Shown piece after piece: positions 17,351 to 26,477 of a stretch of 49,232 bases of DNA; within the stretch, counting starts at the first letter, position 1, and each line of letters starts with the position of its first letter. Made by a program: the position numbers and the translations under genes. Below the pieces are notes generated by a model. The model was not told where the DNA came from and did no database searches. It saw nothing but the letters and a program-made list of their open reading frames with translations. Source of the stretch: Bacilli bacterium (lineage in GTDB: Bacteria; Bacillota_I; Bacilli_A; RF39; UBA660); contig JAFUCZ010000036.1 of NCBI GenBank assembly GCA_017459425.1, forward strand, positions 1 to 49,232, given 5' to 3'.

Positions 17351-17617
17351 ATGAAATTTAACAACATAAATAAAAGTATGAATTACTTAACTAAAAGATT
17401 TGGTGCAAAAGAAAAAAATTTAGGACCTAATTTAGCAAGTTTAATAAGTTGGGCACGCACAGCAAACATCACAGAAGAAGAAAAACAACAAATTTTAATT
17501 TATATTGAAGATGAAATTAAATATGGCATAAACTTAAGTGATGAACAAAAAGAAATATTACTTGCCCAGATAAATACTGAACCTGTAAAAGAACAGATAA
17601 ATAGTTTTAGAATATAA
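17351..17617 (+). CDS. Conserved-looking small protein of unknown function
   Basis: 88 residues, soluble, probably helical (ITEEEKQQILIYIEDEIKYGINLSDEQKEILLAQI). GGAG at about 17338 lies in the end of the preceding gene, so the two are translationally coupled. The start was placed at 17351 because an upstream in-frame TTG at 17321 would overlap the previous gene by 29 bases. No domain recognised; its pairing with the degenerate-metallopeptidase gene is the only clue to its role. A terminator follows. Confidence 0.7.
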   Translation: MKFNNINKSMNYLTKRFGAKEKNLGPNLASLISWARTANITEEEKQQILIYIEDEIKYGINLSDEQKEILLAQINTEPVKEQINSFRI

Positions 17618-17640
17618 TACATTTAATGTATTTTTTTCTT
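17613..17640 (+). terminator. Terminator after the 17.35 kb small gene
   Basis: ATACATT / AATGTAT stem with a very short TA loop and a run of seven T, overlapping the stop codon. Confidence 0.65.
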
Positions 17641-17697
17641 TATATAGTATACTTGTATTTAAAGCACAAATTTAGTACAATAATTATGGAGGTACAT

Positions 17698-19053
17698 ATG
17701 ATAAATATTAAATCAGACTCAAGAAAAATAAAACCAGGAGATACATTTGTAGCACTTAAATGTGTTGACAATGATGGGCATAAATTTGTAGATAAAGCAA
17801 TAGAAAATGGCGCTAGTAAAGTAATCGTAGAACACGGTAATTATAGTGTTGAAACACAAATAGTAGATAATACTAGAGATTATATAACTTCATTTTTAAA
17901 AGAAAAAAATAAAAAAGAATTAGAAAAAATTAAAATCATAGGTATAACTGGAACAAACGGTAAAACAACTTCAGCATTCCTTTTATATCAGGCTTTAAAT
18001 CTCGCACATCATAAAGCAGCTTATATTGGTACAATTGGTTTTTACATGGATAAAAAAATAACTGATTTACCTAATACTACAGTCGATATAGTAGATTTAT
18101 ATGAATTATTATTGGATTGTGTAGATAATAATGTTGAATATGTTGTAATGGAAGTAAGTAGTGAAGGTTTTTATAGAAGAAGAGTAGAAGGTATAAAATT
18201 TAATTATGCAGCATTTACAAATTTAACTCAAGATCACTTAAATATACATGGTACAATGGAAAACTATATGAAAGCAAAATTACAGCTATTTGATAGTTTA
18301 GATACAGATGCTAAAGCTTTTATAAATATTGACGATCCATATTATCCAAATTTTATGTTAGAAAAAAATAATAATATTGGCTTTGGATTTAAAGATTGTG
18401 AATATCAAGTAATAGATTATCAAATGAATAATAAAGGTAGTGTTTTTTCTTACAAACATAATGATATCGTCAAAAAAGTAAAATCAACTTTAATAGGAAA
18501 ATATAACATTTATAATTTAATACTTGCAATTTCAATATTAAATGAAATTGGAATTGATAATATAGAAAGCATTATTTCAAAATTAACTCCACCTCCAGGA
18601 AGAATGGATATAGTACTATATAACAATAACAGCATTATTATAGATTATGCACATACACCAGATGCAGTAGAAAATATAGTAAAAACTATAAAACAAGTAA
18701 CAAAAGGTAAAGTTTATGTAATATTTGGATGTACTGGTGATAGAGATAAAACAAAACGTCCTATAATGTTTAATCTTGTAGCTAAACTTTCTGACTACTT
18801 TATAATTACAAACGATGATCCCCATAATGAAGATGAACAAAGTATAGTAAATGATATGATAAAAGGATCAAAAGAAACTAATTATGAAGTATGCCTAGAT
18901 AGAAAAAAAGCAATTGAAAAAGGTATAAAACTTTTAAATATAGAAGATTCATTATTGATACTTGGTATGGGCCATCAAGAATACATGATAATAAAAAATG
19001 AAAAGATACCTTATAACGATAAGAAGACTGTTTTAAGTATCATAGGTAAATAA
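17698..19053 (+). CDS. murE: UDP-N-acetylmuramoyl-tripeptide synthetase MurE
   Basis: 451 residues. It adds the third amino acid to UDP-MurNAc-dipeptide in the cytoplasm. SDSRKIKPGDTFVAL is the MurE N-terminal domain, followed by the ATP loop GITGTNGKTTS, EVSSEGFYRRRVEG, TNLTQDHLNIHG, and the ligase C-domain IDYAHTPDAV, FGCTGDRDKTKRP. The position that reads DNPR in meso-diaminopimelate enzymes is DDPHNED, lacking that Arg, so L-Lys or another residue is more likely than meso-DAP. The start is ATG 17698 after GGAGGT at 17688; a longer frame to 17626 is non-coding. dtd follows at one base. Confidence 0.93.
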   Translation: MINIKSDSRKIKPGDTFVALKCVDNDGHKFVDKAIENGASKVIVEHGNYSVETQIVDNTRDYITSFLKEKNKKELEKIKIIGITGTNGKTTSAFLLYQALNLAHHKAAYIGTIGFYMDKKITDLPNTTVDIVDLYELLLDCVDNNVEYVVMEVSSEGFYRRRVEGIKFNYAAFTNLTQDHLNIHGTMENYMKAKLQLFDSLDTDAKAFINIDDPYYPNFMLEKNNNIGFGFKDCEYQVIDYQMNNKGSVFSYKHNDIVKKVKSTLIGKYNIYNLILAISILNEIGIDNIESIISKLTPPPGRMDIVLYNNNSIIIDYAHTPDAVENIVKTIKQVTKGKVYVIFGCTGDRDKTKRPIMFNLVAKLSDYFIITNDDPHNEDEQSIVNDMIKGSKETNYEVCLDRKKAIEKGIKLLNIEDSLLILGMGHQEYMIIKNEKIPYNDKKTVLSIIGK

Positions 19054-19054
19054 C

Positions 19055-19492
19055 ATGAGAGTAGTAGTTCAAAAATGTGATGGGGCTAGTGTTACAATAG
19101 ATGGTAAGCAAGTATCAAAAATAGAAAAAGGATTAATGATCCTAGTAGGATTTACTCATACAGATACACAAAAAGATATTGACTATATAGTAAAAAAAAT
19201 AATAAATTTAAGAATATTTGAAGATGAGTCTGGTGTTATGAATAAAAGCGTAATTGATGAAAAAGGAAGCATTTTATGTGTGAGTCAATTTACACTATAT
19301 GCTAACACTAAAAAAGGTAATAGACCTTCGTATATTGATGCTATGAAAAGTGATGAAGCAATAAACTATTATAACACGTTTTGTGATAGACTAAATGAGT
19401 ATGTAGAAACTAAAATGGGAATATTTGGAGCTGATATGAAAGTTGCGTTAGTTAATAACGGACCAACAACTATTATTATTGATTCAAAATAA
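19055..19492 (+). CDS. dtd: D-aminoacyl-tRNA deacylase
   Basis: 145 residues, full family length. It hydrolyses D-amino acids and glycine wrongly attached to tRNA. Starts MRVVVQKCDGASVTIDG; the active-site motif SQFTLYA is near residue 77-83 and the NGPTTI motif near 137. G.RPS.-like GNRPSYIDA lies between them as expected. It starts one base after the murE stop with no separate SD spacing, so expression depends on murE. A terminator follows. Confidence 0.95.
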   Translation: MRVVVQKCDGASVTIDGKQVSKIEKGLMILVGFTHTDTQKDIDYIVKKIINLRIFEDESGVMNKSVIDEKGSILCVSQFTLYANTKKGNRPSYIDAMKSDEAINYYNTFCDRLNEYVETKMGIFGADMKVALVNNGPTTIIIDSK

Positions 19493-19498
19493 AAAAAT

Positions 19499-19523
19499 GG
19501 TATTTTCAAAATGCCTTTTTTTT
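19499..19523 (+). terminator. Terminator after dtd
   Basis: Stem GGTATTT / AAATGCC (one G-T pair) with a 3-base loop, followed by eight T. Confidence 0.7.
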
Positions 19524-19554
19524 GATAGAATAGTCTTTGCTAGAGGTGATTGAA

Positions 19555-22362
19555 ATGGATAATATTATTATTAAAGGAGCACGTGAAAACAATTTAAAAA
19601 ATATTAATATTACTTTACCAAAAAATAAACTTATTGTAATGACTGGTGTAAGTGGATCTGGTAAAAGTAGTTTAGCGTTTGATACAATTTATGCAGAAGG
19701 TCAAAGAAGATACGTAGAAAGTTTAAGTGCATATGCACGACAATTTTTAGGTGGTTCTGAAAAACCAAATGTAGATACAATAGAGGGATTATCTCCTGCA
19801 ATAAGTATTGATCAAAAAACAACTAACAAAAATCCAAGAAGTACAGTTGGAACAGTAACTGAAATATATGATTACTTAAGATTATTGTATGCTAGAATTG
19901 GTGTTCCTACTTGTCCAAATCATCACAAACCTATTTCAAGTCAAAGTATTGAAGAAATGGTGAATCAAGTACTTAATTTAGAAATAGGAACTAAAATAAG
20001 AGTTTTATCACCAGTAGTTCATGGTGAAAAAGGAACTCATAAAGATTTAATAGAAGATTTAAAAAAATCAGGGTATGCTCGTATAAGAGTTGATAATGAA
20101 GAATATGAATTAACTGACAACATAGAATTATCTAAAACAAAAAAACATAATATTGATGTAGTAATAGATAGATTAATAATAAAAGAAGACATTAGAAGTA
20201 GATTATATGATTCTATTGAAACAGCTTCAAAACTTTCACATGGCAAAGTATTTATTGATGTAGTAGGTGGAGAATCATTTTTGATGAGTGAGTCATATGC
20301 ATGTCCTGATTGTGATTTTTCACTTCCAGAACTAGAACCAAGACTTTTTTCATTTAATGCGCCTTATGGAGCATGTCCTATTTGTAAAGGAATTGGTGTT
20401 CAATACAAATTAGATGAAGATTTAATAATACCTGATAAATCCAAAAGTATTTATGATGGAGCTATAAAAGCTATAAACTTAGAAGATAACAATATAACTG
20501 TAACTGAAATTGAGGCTGTTGCAAAATTCTATAACATTGATTTATCCATTCCTGTAAAAAACATGGATCGCAAAGATTTAGACATAATATTATATGGCTC
20601 AAAAGATATAATTGAATTTAATTATGTCTCTAAAACGGGAAATACAAGAACAAAAAAAGATTTTTATGAAGGTATAATCACAAATTTAGAACGTCGTTAT
20701 ATTGAAACAAAAAGCACATGGATTAGAGCTTGGATAGAACAATATATGACTGAACTTCCATGTCCAAAATGTAATGGGAAACGTTTAAACGAATTAGCGC
20801 TTTCAGTTCTTGTTGGCAAAAAAAATATAATTGAAATAACTGATTTAAGCATTAGAGATCTATATAGTTTTTTTAGTAATTTAAAACTAAGTAAAGAAAA
20901 AGCTACAATTGCAGAATTAGTTATAAAAGAGATTAATTCCAGATTAAATTTTTTAATTAACGTTGGTCTAGAATATTTAACACTATCACGTAATGCTTCA
21001 ACATTAAGTGGAGGGGAAGCACAACGTATAAGATTAGCAACCCAAATTGGATCAAGATTAACAGGAGTATTATATGTACTTGATGAACCAAGTATAGGGT
21101 TACATCAAAGAGATAATAACAGATTAATTAAATCATTACTAGAAATGAGAGATTTAGGCAACACATTAATAGTAGTAGAACATGATACAGATACAATGCT
21201 TGCAGCCGATTATTTAGTTGACATTGGACCTGGTGCGGGACTTCATGGTGGAGAAGTCGTAGCAGAAGGTACTCCAAATGAAGTAATGCATAATGAAAAA
21301 AGTTTAACAGGACGTTATTTGACAGGTAAACTTAAAATAGATGTACCTAAAAAAAGAAGAAAAGGGAAAAAAAAATATTTACAAATTAAAGGAGCCCAAG
21401 AAAATAATTTAAAAAATATTAATGTAAAAATCCCACTTGGTACATTTACATGTATAACAGGTGTAAGTGGAAGTGGTAAATCAACTTTAATTAATGAAAT
21501 ATTATATAAAGCTGTATCGAATAATTTGTATAAATCAAAAGATAAACCAGGCAAATATAAAGAAATAAAAGGTCTTGAAAATATTGATAAAGTAATAGAT
21601 ATTTCACAAGATCCAATTGGAAGAACTCCTCGTAGTAATCCTGCCACATATACAGGAGTATTTGATGATATAAGAGAAGTATTTACAAATACAAAAGAGG
21701 CAAAAATTAGAGGATATGATAAAAGTAGATTTTCATTTAACGTAAAAGGTGGAAGATGTGAAGCATGTTGGGGAGATGGAGTTAAGAAAATAGAAATGCA
21801 TTTCTTGCCAGATGTTTATGTTCCATGTGAAGTATGTGGTGGAACTAGATACAATAGAGAAACCCTACAAGTTAAATTTAAAGAAAAAAGTATTTATGAT
21901 GTACTAGAAATGAGAGTAGAAGAAGCATATAACTTCTTTGAAAATGTTCCAAAAGTTAAAAATAAATTACAAATGCTTATGGATGTTGGACTATCATATA
22001 TAAAACTAGGCCAAAGTGCCCCTACATTAAGTGGAGGAGAAGCAGCACGTGTAAAACTAGCCAAAGAACTACAAAAGAAACCTACAGGTAAAAGCTTATT
22101 TATATTAGATGAACCTACTACTGGTTTACATACAGATGACATAAAAAAATTGCTTGTGATTTTACAAAGAATAGTAGAACATGGTGATACTGTTATTGTA
22201 ATAGAGCATAATTTAGATGTAATAAAAGTAGCAGATTACATAATCGATTTAGGCCCAGAAGGTGGAGACCAAGGTGGTAGCATAGTAGCACAAGGTACAC
22301 CTGAAGAAGTTATAAAAGTAAAAGAAAGTTATACAGGTAAATTTTTAAAAAATATGTTATAA
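19555..22362 (+). CDS. uvrA: UvrABC excinuclease subunit A
   Basis: 935 residues, normal UvrA length. It recognises DNA lesions and loads UvrB. Two ABC ATPase halves are visible: GVSGSGKSS near residue 31 and GVSGSGKST near 640, with signatures LSGGEAQRIRLA and LSGGEAARVKLA. Zinc modules are present (CPDC....CPIC; CEAC....CEVCGGTR). The start is ATG 19555 after GAGGTGATTGAA; the frame from 19537 would include the SD. uvrB, usually next to uvrA in Firmicutes, is absent from the window; two HA-domain genes follow instead. Confidence 0.97.
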   Translation: MDNIIIKGARENNLKNINITLPKNKLIVMTGVSGSGKSSLAFDTIYAEGQRRYVESLSAYARQFLGGSEKPNVDTIEGLSPAISIDQKTTNKNPRSTVGTVTEIYDYLRLLYARIGVPTCPNHHKPISSQSIEEMVNQVLNLEIGTKIRVLSPVVHGEKGTHKDLIEDLKKSGYARIRVDNEEYELTDNIELSKTKKHNIDVVIDRLIIKEDIRSRLYDSIETASKLSHGKVFIDVVGGESFLMSESYACPDCDFSLPELEPRLFSFNAPYGACPICKGIGVQYKLDEDLIIPDKSKSIYDGAIKAINLEDNNITVTEIEAVAKFYNIDLSIPVKNMDRKDLDIILYGSKDIIEFNYVSKTGNTRTKKDFYEGIITNLERRYIETKSTWIRAWIEQYMTELPCPKCNGKRLNELALSVLVGKKNIIEITDLSIRDLYSFFSNLKLSKEKATIAELVIKEINSRLNFLINVGLEYLTLSRNASTLSGGEAQRIRLATQIGSRLTGVLYVLDEPSIGLHQRDNNRLIKSLLEMRDLGNTLIVVEHDTDTMLAADYLVDIGPGAGLHGGEVVAEGTPNEVMHNEKSLTGRYLTGKLKIDVPKKRRKGKKKYLQIKGAQENNLKNINVKIPLGTFTCITGVSGSGKSTLINEILYKAVSNNLYKSKDKPGKYKEIKGLENIDKVIDISQDPIGRTPRSNPATYTGVFDDIREVFTNTKEAKIRGYDKSRFSFNVKGGRCEACWGDGVKKIEMHFLPDVYVPCEVCGGTRYNRETLQVKFKEKSIYDVLEMRVEEAYNFFENVPKVKNKLQMLMDVGLSYIKLGQSAPTLSGGEAARVKLAKELQKKPTGKSLFILDEPTTGLHTDDIKKLLVILQRIVEHGDTVIVIEHNLDVIKVADYIIDLGPEGGDQGGSIVAQGTPEEVIKVKESYTGKFLKNML

Positions 22363-22374
22363 AAAGGTGATAAA

Positions 22375-23382
22375 ATGACACAAAAAACCAAATGGAATAA
22401 CAATTATGAATTAGCGCATATTTATTATGAAGAACATAAAAATTTATTAATTCCAACAGATTATGTAGTAAATGGCGTAAATCTTGGAACATGGTTATTA
22501 AGACAACGTATTTTATATAGATGCGATAAATTACCATTTGATAGAGTAAAAAAATTAGAAAGTATTGGGATTGAATGGCATGATGCAAGAGAAATAAAAT
22601 TTGATTCATCATGGGATGAAAAATATAATTTAGCTAAAAAATATTATATCGAACATAATGATTTATTAATTGCTCAAAACTATGTGATTGATGGCGTCAA
22701 ACTAGGTTCTTGGATATCTAGACAAAGAGAATTGTATAAAAATCATGAATTGCCAGAAGATAAAGTAAAAAAATTAGAAAGTATTGGTATGAATTGGTAT
22801 AATGCAAGGGAATTATTATTTGAAAATATTTGGAATAATAACTACGAATTAGCGCGCAATTATTATTTAGAACACAAAAATTTATTAATAAAAAAAAGTT
22901 ACATTGTAGATAATATAAATCTTGGATCTTGGTTAGCGCGACAATGCAATGAATATACAAAAGATAAATTATCTAAAGAAAGAATTATAAAATTAGAAAA
23001 TATAAACATCGTATGGAATACACACAAAGAAAAACTTTTGAAACAATTAAAAAAAGAAAAAAAATTTGAAAATAAAAAAGATTTAATAGAAGCATTAATT
23101 AATCTATATAGTGAAGAATCAGTAAAAAATATATTTTATTATATAGATGAATGTGATGATGTTTCATTGATTAATGAGTTGTTAAAAACATATTTACCGC
23201 ACGAGTATTATCAAATATTTATATTATATTTAATGGGATTAAATCATCAAAATTTAAGTAAAATATATAATATAAGTATACAAGAAATTGAAAAAATAAG
23301 GTTTATTTCATTTAAAATTTTAATAAAATTATATAATATATATAATCACAATGTTAAAAAGAAGGTAAAAAATGGAAAATAA
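22375..23382 (+). CDS. Helicase-associated-domain (HA) triple-repeat protein with sigma-region-4-like tail, copy 1
   Basis: 335 residues. Three HA repeats of about 65-70 residues (near 3-70, 80-146, 152-215) each follow the pattern W...Y.LA..YY.EH..LLI...Y...G.NLG.WL.RQR......L...R..KLE.IGI.W. HA domains are normally appended to helicases of the SNF2/DEAD type; here they stand alone. After a charged linker the C-terminus (YYQIFILYLMGLNHQNLSKIYNISIQEIEKIR) resembles the helix-turn-helix of sigma-70 region 4. Nucleic-acid binding is likely by inference. SD AAAGGTGAT, 13 bases after uvrA; overlaps its paralogue by 11 bases. Confidence 0.82.
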   Translation: MTQKTKWNNNYELAHIYYEEHKNLLIPTDYVVNGVNLGTWLLRQRILYRCDKLPFDRVKKLESIGIEWHDAREIKFDSSWDEKYNLAKKYYIEHNDLLIAQNYVIDGVKLGSWISRQRELYKNHELPEDKVKKLESIGMNWYNARELLFENIWNNNYELARNYYLEHKNLLIKKSYIVDNINLGSWLARQCNEYTKDKLSKERIIKLENINIVWNTHKEKLLKQLKKEKKFENKKDLIEALINLYSEESVKNIFYYIDECDDVSLINELLKTYLPHEYYQIFILYLMGLNHQNLSKIYNISIQEIEKIRFISFKILIKLYNIYNHNVKKKVKNGK

Positions 23383-24379
23383 TAAATTATGGGAAGAAAA
23401 ATACAATTTGGCCAAACAATACTATGAAGAACACGGTAATATACTAATACCAAATCGTTATAAAATAAATAACATTAATTTAGGGAGATGGCTATCTACA
23501 CAACGCAATTTATATGAAAAAGGCAAACTTAGCCAATATAGAATAGATAAATTAAATGATATAGGCATGATTTGGAAAAGTTTTAAAGATGTTCTTAATA
23601 ATGAAAAATGGGAAGAAAGATATGCTTTAGCTAAAAACTACTATGAAGAACATGGTGATTTATTAATACCAAATAAATACGTAATAAATGGTATAAATTT
23701 AGGAATTTGGTTAACAACACAACGAAGATTATGTGAAAAAAATAGCTTATCAGAAGAAAAAATAGATAAATTAAAAAAAATTGGACTAATTGGAACAAGT
23801 TTTAAAAATAAAATGCTAGATAAAAAATGGGAAGAAAGATATGTTTTAGCTAAAAAATATTATGAAGAACATGGTGATTTATTAATACCAAATAATTATA
23901 CAATAAATGGTATAAATTTAGGCGCTTGGATAATCTCACAAAGAAGAATTAAACTCCTTGGTAAATTATCTCAAAATCGAATTAATAATTTGATTTTAGT
24001 AGATATGGTATGGGATTTAGAAAAAGAAAAAGATATAAACAAAATAAATAGTAAAGATATTTCTTATGAAAAACATAAGTTATTATTACAATTAATCATA
24101 AATAGATATAGCAATAATTTGTTGTTAGATTTATTAAATGATTATTTAGAAGAAGATCAAATATATAAATTAAATAATTTATTAAAAGAAAACATGACAA
24201 GTATAAGTTATGAAATATTTATGTTATATTTACTTGGACTTACTCACAAAAAAATAAGTAAAATTTATGATATAAGTATAAATGAAGTTGAAATAAATAG
24301 ACTTAATTCATTTAAGTTTTTATTTGAAAATATAAATAATAAAGAGAAGCATAAAGAATTAGAAAAGATTAAGTTTTAA
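23372..24379 (+). CDS. Helicase-associated-domain (HA) triple-repeat protein with sigma-region-4-like tail, copy 2
   Basis: 335 residues, same length and layout as the gene before it: HA repeats near 3-70, 80-146 and 154-218, then a linker and SYEIFMLYLLGLTHKKISKIYDISINEVEINR. Repeats 2 and 3 are more alike than those of copy 1 (KWEERY.LAK.YYEEHGDLLIPN.Y.INGINLG.W), and their DNA shares a run of over 30 nearly identical bases near 23640 and 23860. In repeat 2 the closing Trp is Gly and in repeat 3 the loop is changed. SD GAAGGTAAAA lies inside copy 1. The pair arose by tandem duplication and ends the uvrA transcript at a terminator. Confidence 0.82.
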   Translation: MENNKLWEEKYNLAKQYYEEHGNILIPNRYKINNINLGRWLSTQRNLYEKGKLSQYRIDKLNDIGMIWKSFKDVLNNEKWEERYALAKNYYEEHGDLLIPNKYVINGINLGIWLTTQRRLCEKNSLSEEKIDKLKKIGLIGTSFKNKMLDKKWEERYVLAKKYYEEHGDLLIPNNYTINGINLGAWIISQRRIKLLGKLSQNRINNLILVDMVWDLEKEKDINKINSKDISYEKHKLLLQLIINRYSNNLLLDLLNDYLEEDQIYKLNNLLKENMTSISYEIFMLYLLGLTHKKISKIYDISINEVEINRLNSFKFLFENINNKEKHKELEKIKF

Positions 24380-24388
24380 TCTTTTTTT
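24362..24388 (+). terminator. Terminator of the uvrA-HA-HA operon
   Basis: AAAAGATTAA / TTTAATCTTTT stem around a minimal loop with a T-run; the stop codon of the last gene is within it. Confidence 0.75.
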
Positions 24389-24446
24389 AATTTATAAAAC
24401 TTTATATAAAGTCTAAAAAATGTTATACTAAATAAGAGGTGATGAT

Positions 24447-25163
24447 ATGACAGCACATATAAGCGCGAAGAAAGGTGAAATTGCTAAGACAGTTATAATG
24501 CCTGGAGATCCTTTAAGAGCAAAATTTATAGCTGAAAAATATTTAGAAGATTTTAAATTAGTTAGTAGTGTTAGAAATAACTATATATATACAGGTACTT
24601 ACAAAGGTAAAGAAATTTCAGTTATGTCTTCTGGAATGGGAATGCCAAGTATGGGTATATATTCTTATGAATTATTTAATTTTTATGATGTAGAAAATAT
24701 AATTAGAATAGGTACAAGTGGATCAAATAAAAAAGAAGTTAAAATATCAGATATTGTTCTTGCAGAATCAAGTTATTCTTTATCAACGATTGCTAATTTA
24801 TTTGATGATTTTTATGAAAAAGAAATAAAATCAAGTGAAAAACTTAACAATATAATTGAAGACTGTTCTAAACAATTAAACATTGAATTAAAAAAAGGAA
24901 GAATTATAACTACTGATGTTTTTGATGTTTATGTAGATAGTAAAAAATATTTTAACCATTATCCAAAAGATTTAGATACACTTGCTAGTGAGATGGAAGC
25001 ATATATATTATTCTTTTTGGCAAAGAAATTTAAAAAGAACGCAAGCTGTTTACTTACTGTAGTTGACAGTAAATATGAAAAAAAAGAATTAAGTAGTGAG
25101 GATAGAGAAAAAAATTTAATTAATATGATAGAACTTGCACTATTTTCAACAACTAAATTATAA
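24447..25163 (+). CDS. deoD: Purine-nucleoside phosphorylase, DeoD type
   Basis: 238 residues. It splits purine (deoxy)nucleosides with phosphate. The N-terminal TAHISAKKGEIAKTVIMPGDPLRAKFIAE is diagnostic, followed by VSSGMGMPSMGIY-like VMSSGMGMPSMGIYSYEL, IIRIGTSGS and SEMEAYILFFLA (Glu binding ribose). The general acid Asp lies in TVVDS, where many homologues have SD; the loop after it (KYEKKELSSEDREKN) corresponds to the usual TGE.....R region. ATG after GAGGTGATGAT. Forty bases separate it from the M16 pair, with no hairpin, so co-transcription is possible. Confidence 0.93.
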   Translation: MTAHISAKKGEIAKTVIMPGDPLRAKFIAEKYLEDFKLVSSVRNNYIYTGTYKGKEISVMSSGMGMPSMGIYSYELFNFYDVENIIRIGTSGSNKKEVKISDIVLAESSYSLSTIANLFDDFYEKEIKSSEKLNNIIEDCSKQLNIELKKGRIITTDVFDVYVDSKKYFNHYPKDLDTLASEMEAYILFFLAKKFKKNASCLLTVVDSKYEKKELSSEDREKNLINMIELALFSTTKL

Positions 25164-25202
25164 AAATCAAATATTAAGTCATACTAAATGTGAGGTGATT
25201 AA

Positions 25203-26477
25203 ATGGAATATATAGATTTTGATATGGGTTCATATAAGTTACACATTATACCAACTGATAAATTTAAAACTGTAAATATATCAATAAATTTTAAAAGAAA
25301 ACTAAAAAAAGAAGAAATAACATTAAGAAATTTTCTTAATGATATTTTACTTTGTTCAACAAAAAAATATCCAAATAGTAAAGAAATGGAAATAGAATCT
25401 GAAAACCTATATAATCTTCAAGCATATGGAAATACTTCAGTGTCAGGAAAATATGGAATTATATCTATAAACTGATCATTCTTAAATGAAAAATATACTG
25501 AAGCTAATATGAATGAACAAAGTATTAACTTTATTATGGATTTATTATTTAATCCAAATGTTACAAACAACGAATTTAATAAAGAATCATTTGATATAGT
25601 ATATAATGGTTTAAAAGAAGAAATTGAAAGTTTTGAAGAAGATCCAAGGGCATATAGTCAAATAAGATGCTTAGAAGAATTAGATAATAGTTTAGAGTTT
25701 TCATTTAGACAATGTGGATATATAGAAGATTTAAATAATATAACGCCAAAATCATTGTTCGAATATTATAAAAGTGTTCTTAAAAGTGATTTGATAGATA
25801 TATTTATAATTGGAAATATAGACGAAAATAAAATAAAAGAAATTATATCATCAAAATTTAATATAAATACAAAGAAAAAAGAAAGTGACAGTCATTACAT
25901 TAATTTTAATGATTTTCGAAAAAGAGCAAAAGTAGTAAAAGAACAAAAAGATTTCAATCAATCAAAGTTAGTAATTGCAGCTAAAGTAGAAAACTTATCT
26001 GATTTTGAAAAAAAATATGTTCTTAGACTATATTCACATATTTTAGGTGGTGCTCCAGATTCCAAATTATTTCAAACAGTACGTGAAAAACATAGCTTAT
26101 GTTATTATATTACATGTACTTCAAGAATGGTATCTAGTTTAGTCACTATTTCTTCGGGTATAAATAAAGAAAACTATAAAAAATGTGTAACCTTAATAAA
26201 AAAAGAAATGAAAAATATGGAAAATGGCTTAATAAGTGAAGAAGATATTACAAAATCAAAAATCGCATATATTTCATCTTTTAAAGAATTACAGGATAAT
26301 CCATCTGCAATAATTAGAAATGCCTTATCACATGAATATATTCAAACTGATTTAATTGAAGAATCAATAAAAAACATTGAATTAGTAACAAAAGATATGA
26401 TAACTAATGTAGCAAAAAAAGTACATTTAGATACAATTTATTTATTAGAGGGGAGTAGTAAAGATGAAAAAAACTGA
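25203..26477 (+). pseudogene. ymfF: YmfF-like M16 peptidase homologue interrupted by an in-frame TGA
   Basis: The frame runs from ATG 25203 (SD GAGGTGATT) to TGA 26477, but codon 91 (25473-25475) is TGA; removing it gives 424 residues in one frame with no other lesion. The sequence on both sides (YGIISIN, then SFLNEKYTE) forms one continuous YmfF-family region, and the rest (LYSHILGGAPDSKLFQTVREKHSLCYYI) is well kept. YmfF homologues lack the HxxEH zinc site and pair with YmfH. The TGA could be a recent nonsense change (TGG or TTA to TGA), an assembly error, or a readthrough site. An ATG at 25509 could start a shorter product, without an obvious SD. Overlaps ymfH by 14 bases. Confidence 0.8.

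Noticed and set aside
22310-22960. Two minus-strand frames over the HA-protein gene
   Set aside because: Their similarity to each other only mirrors the HA repeats on the coding strand.
22375-24379. Insertion sequence or phage module
   Set aside because: No transposase, integrase, terminal inverted repeat or target duplication; base composition equals that of the neighbours.
25473-25475. TGA read as Trp (genetic code 4) because it interrupts ymfF
   Set aside because: Trp is TGG in gene after gene, whereas a code-4 AT-rich genome would use mostly TGA. Two genes end naturally on TGA (26475 and 39979), the latter inside its own terminator. One internal TGA is better explained as a mutation or error.
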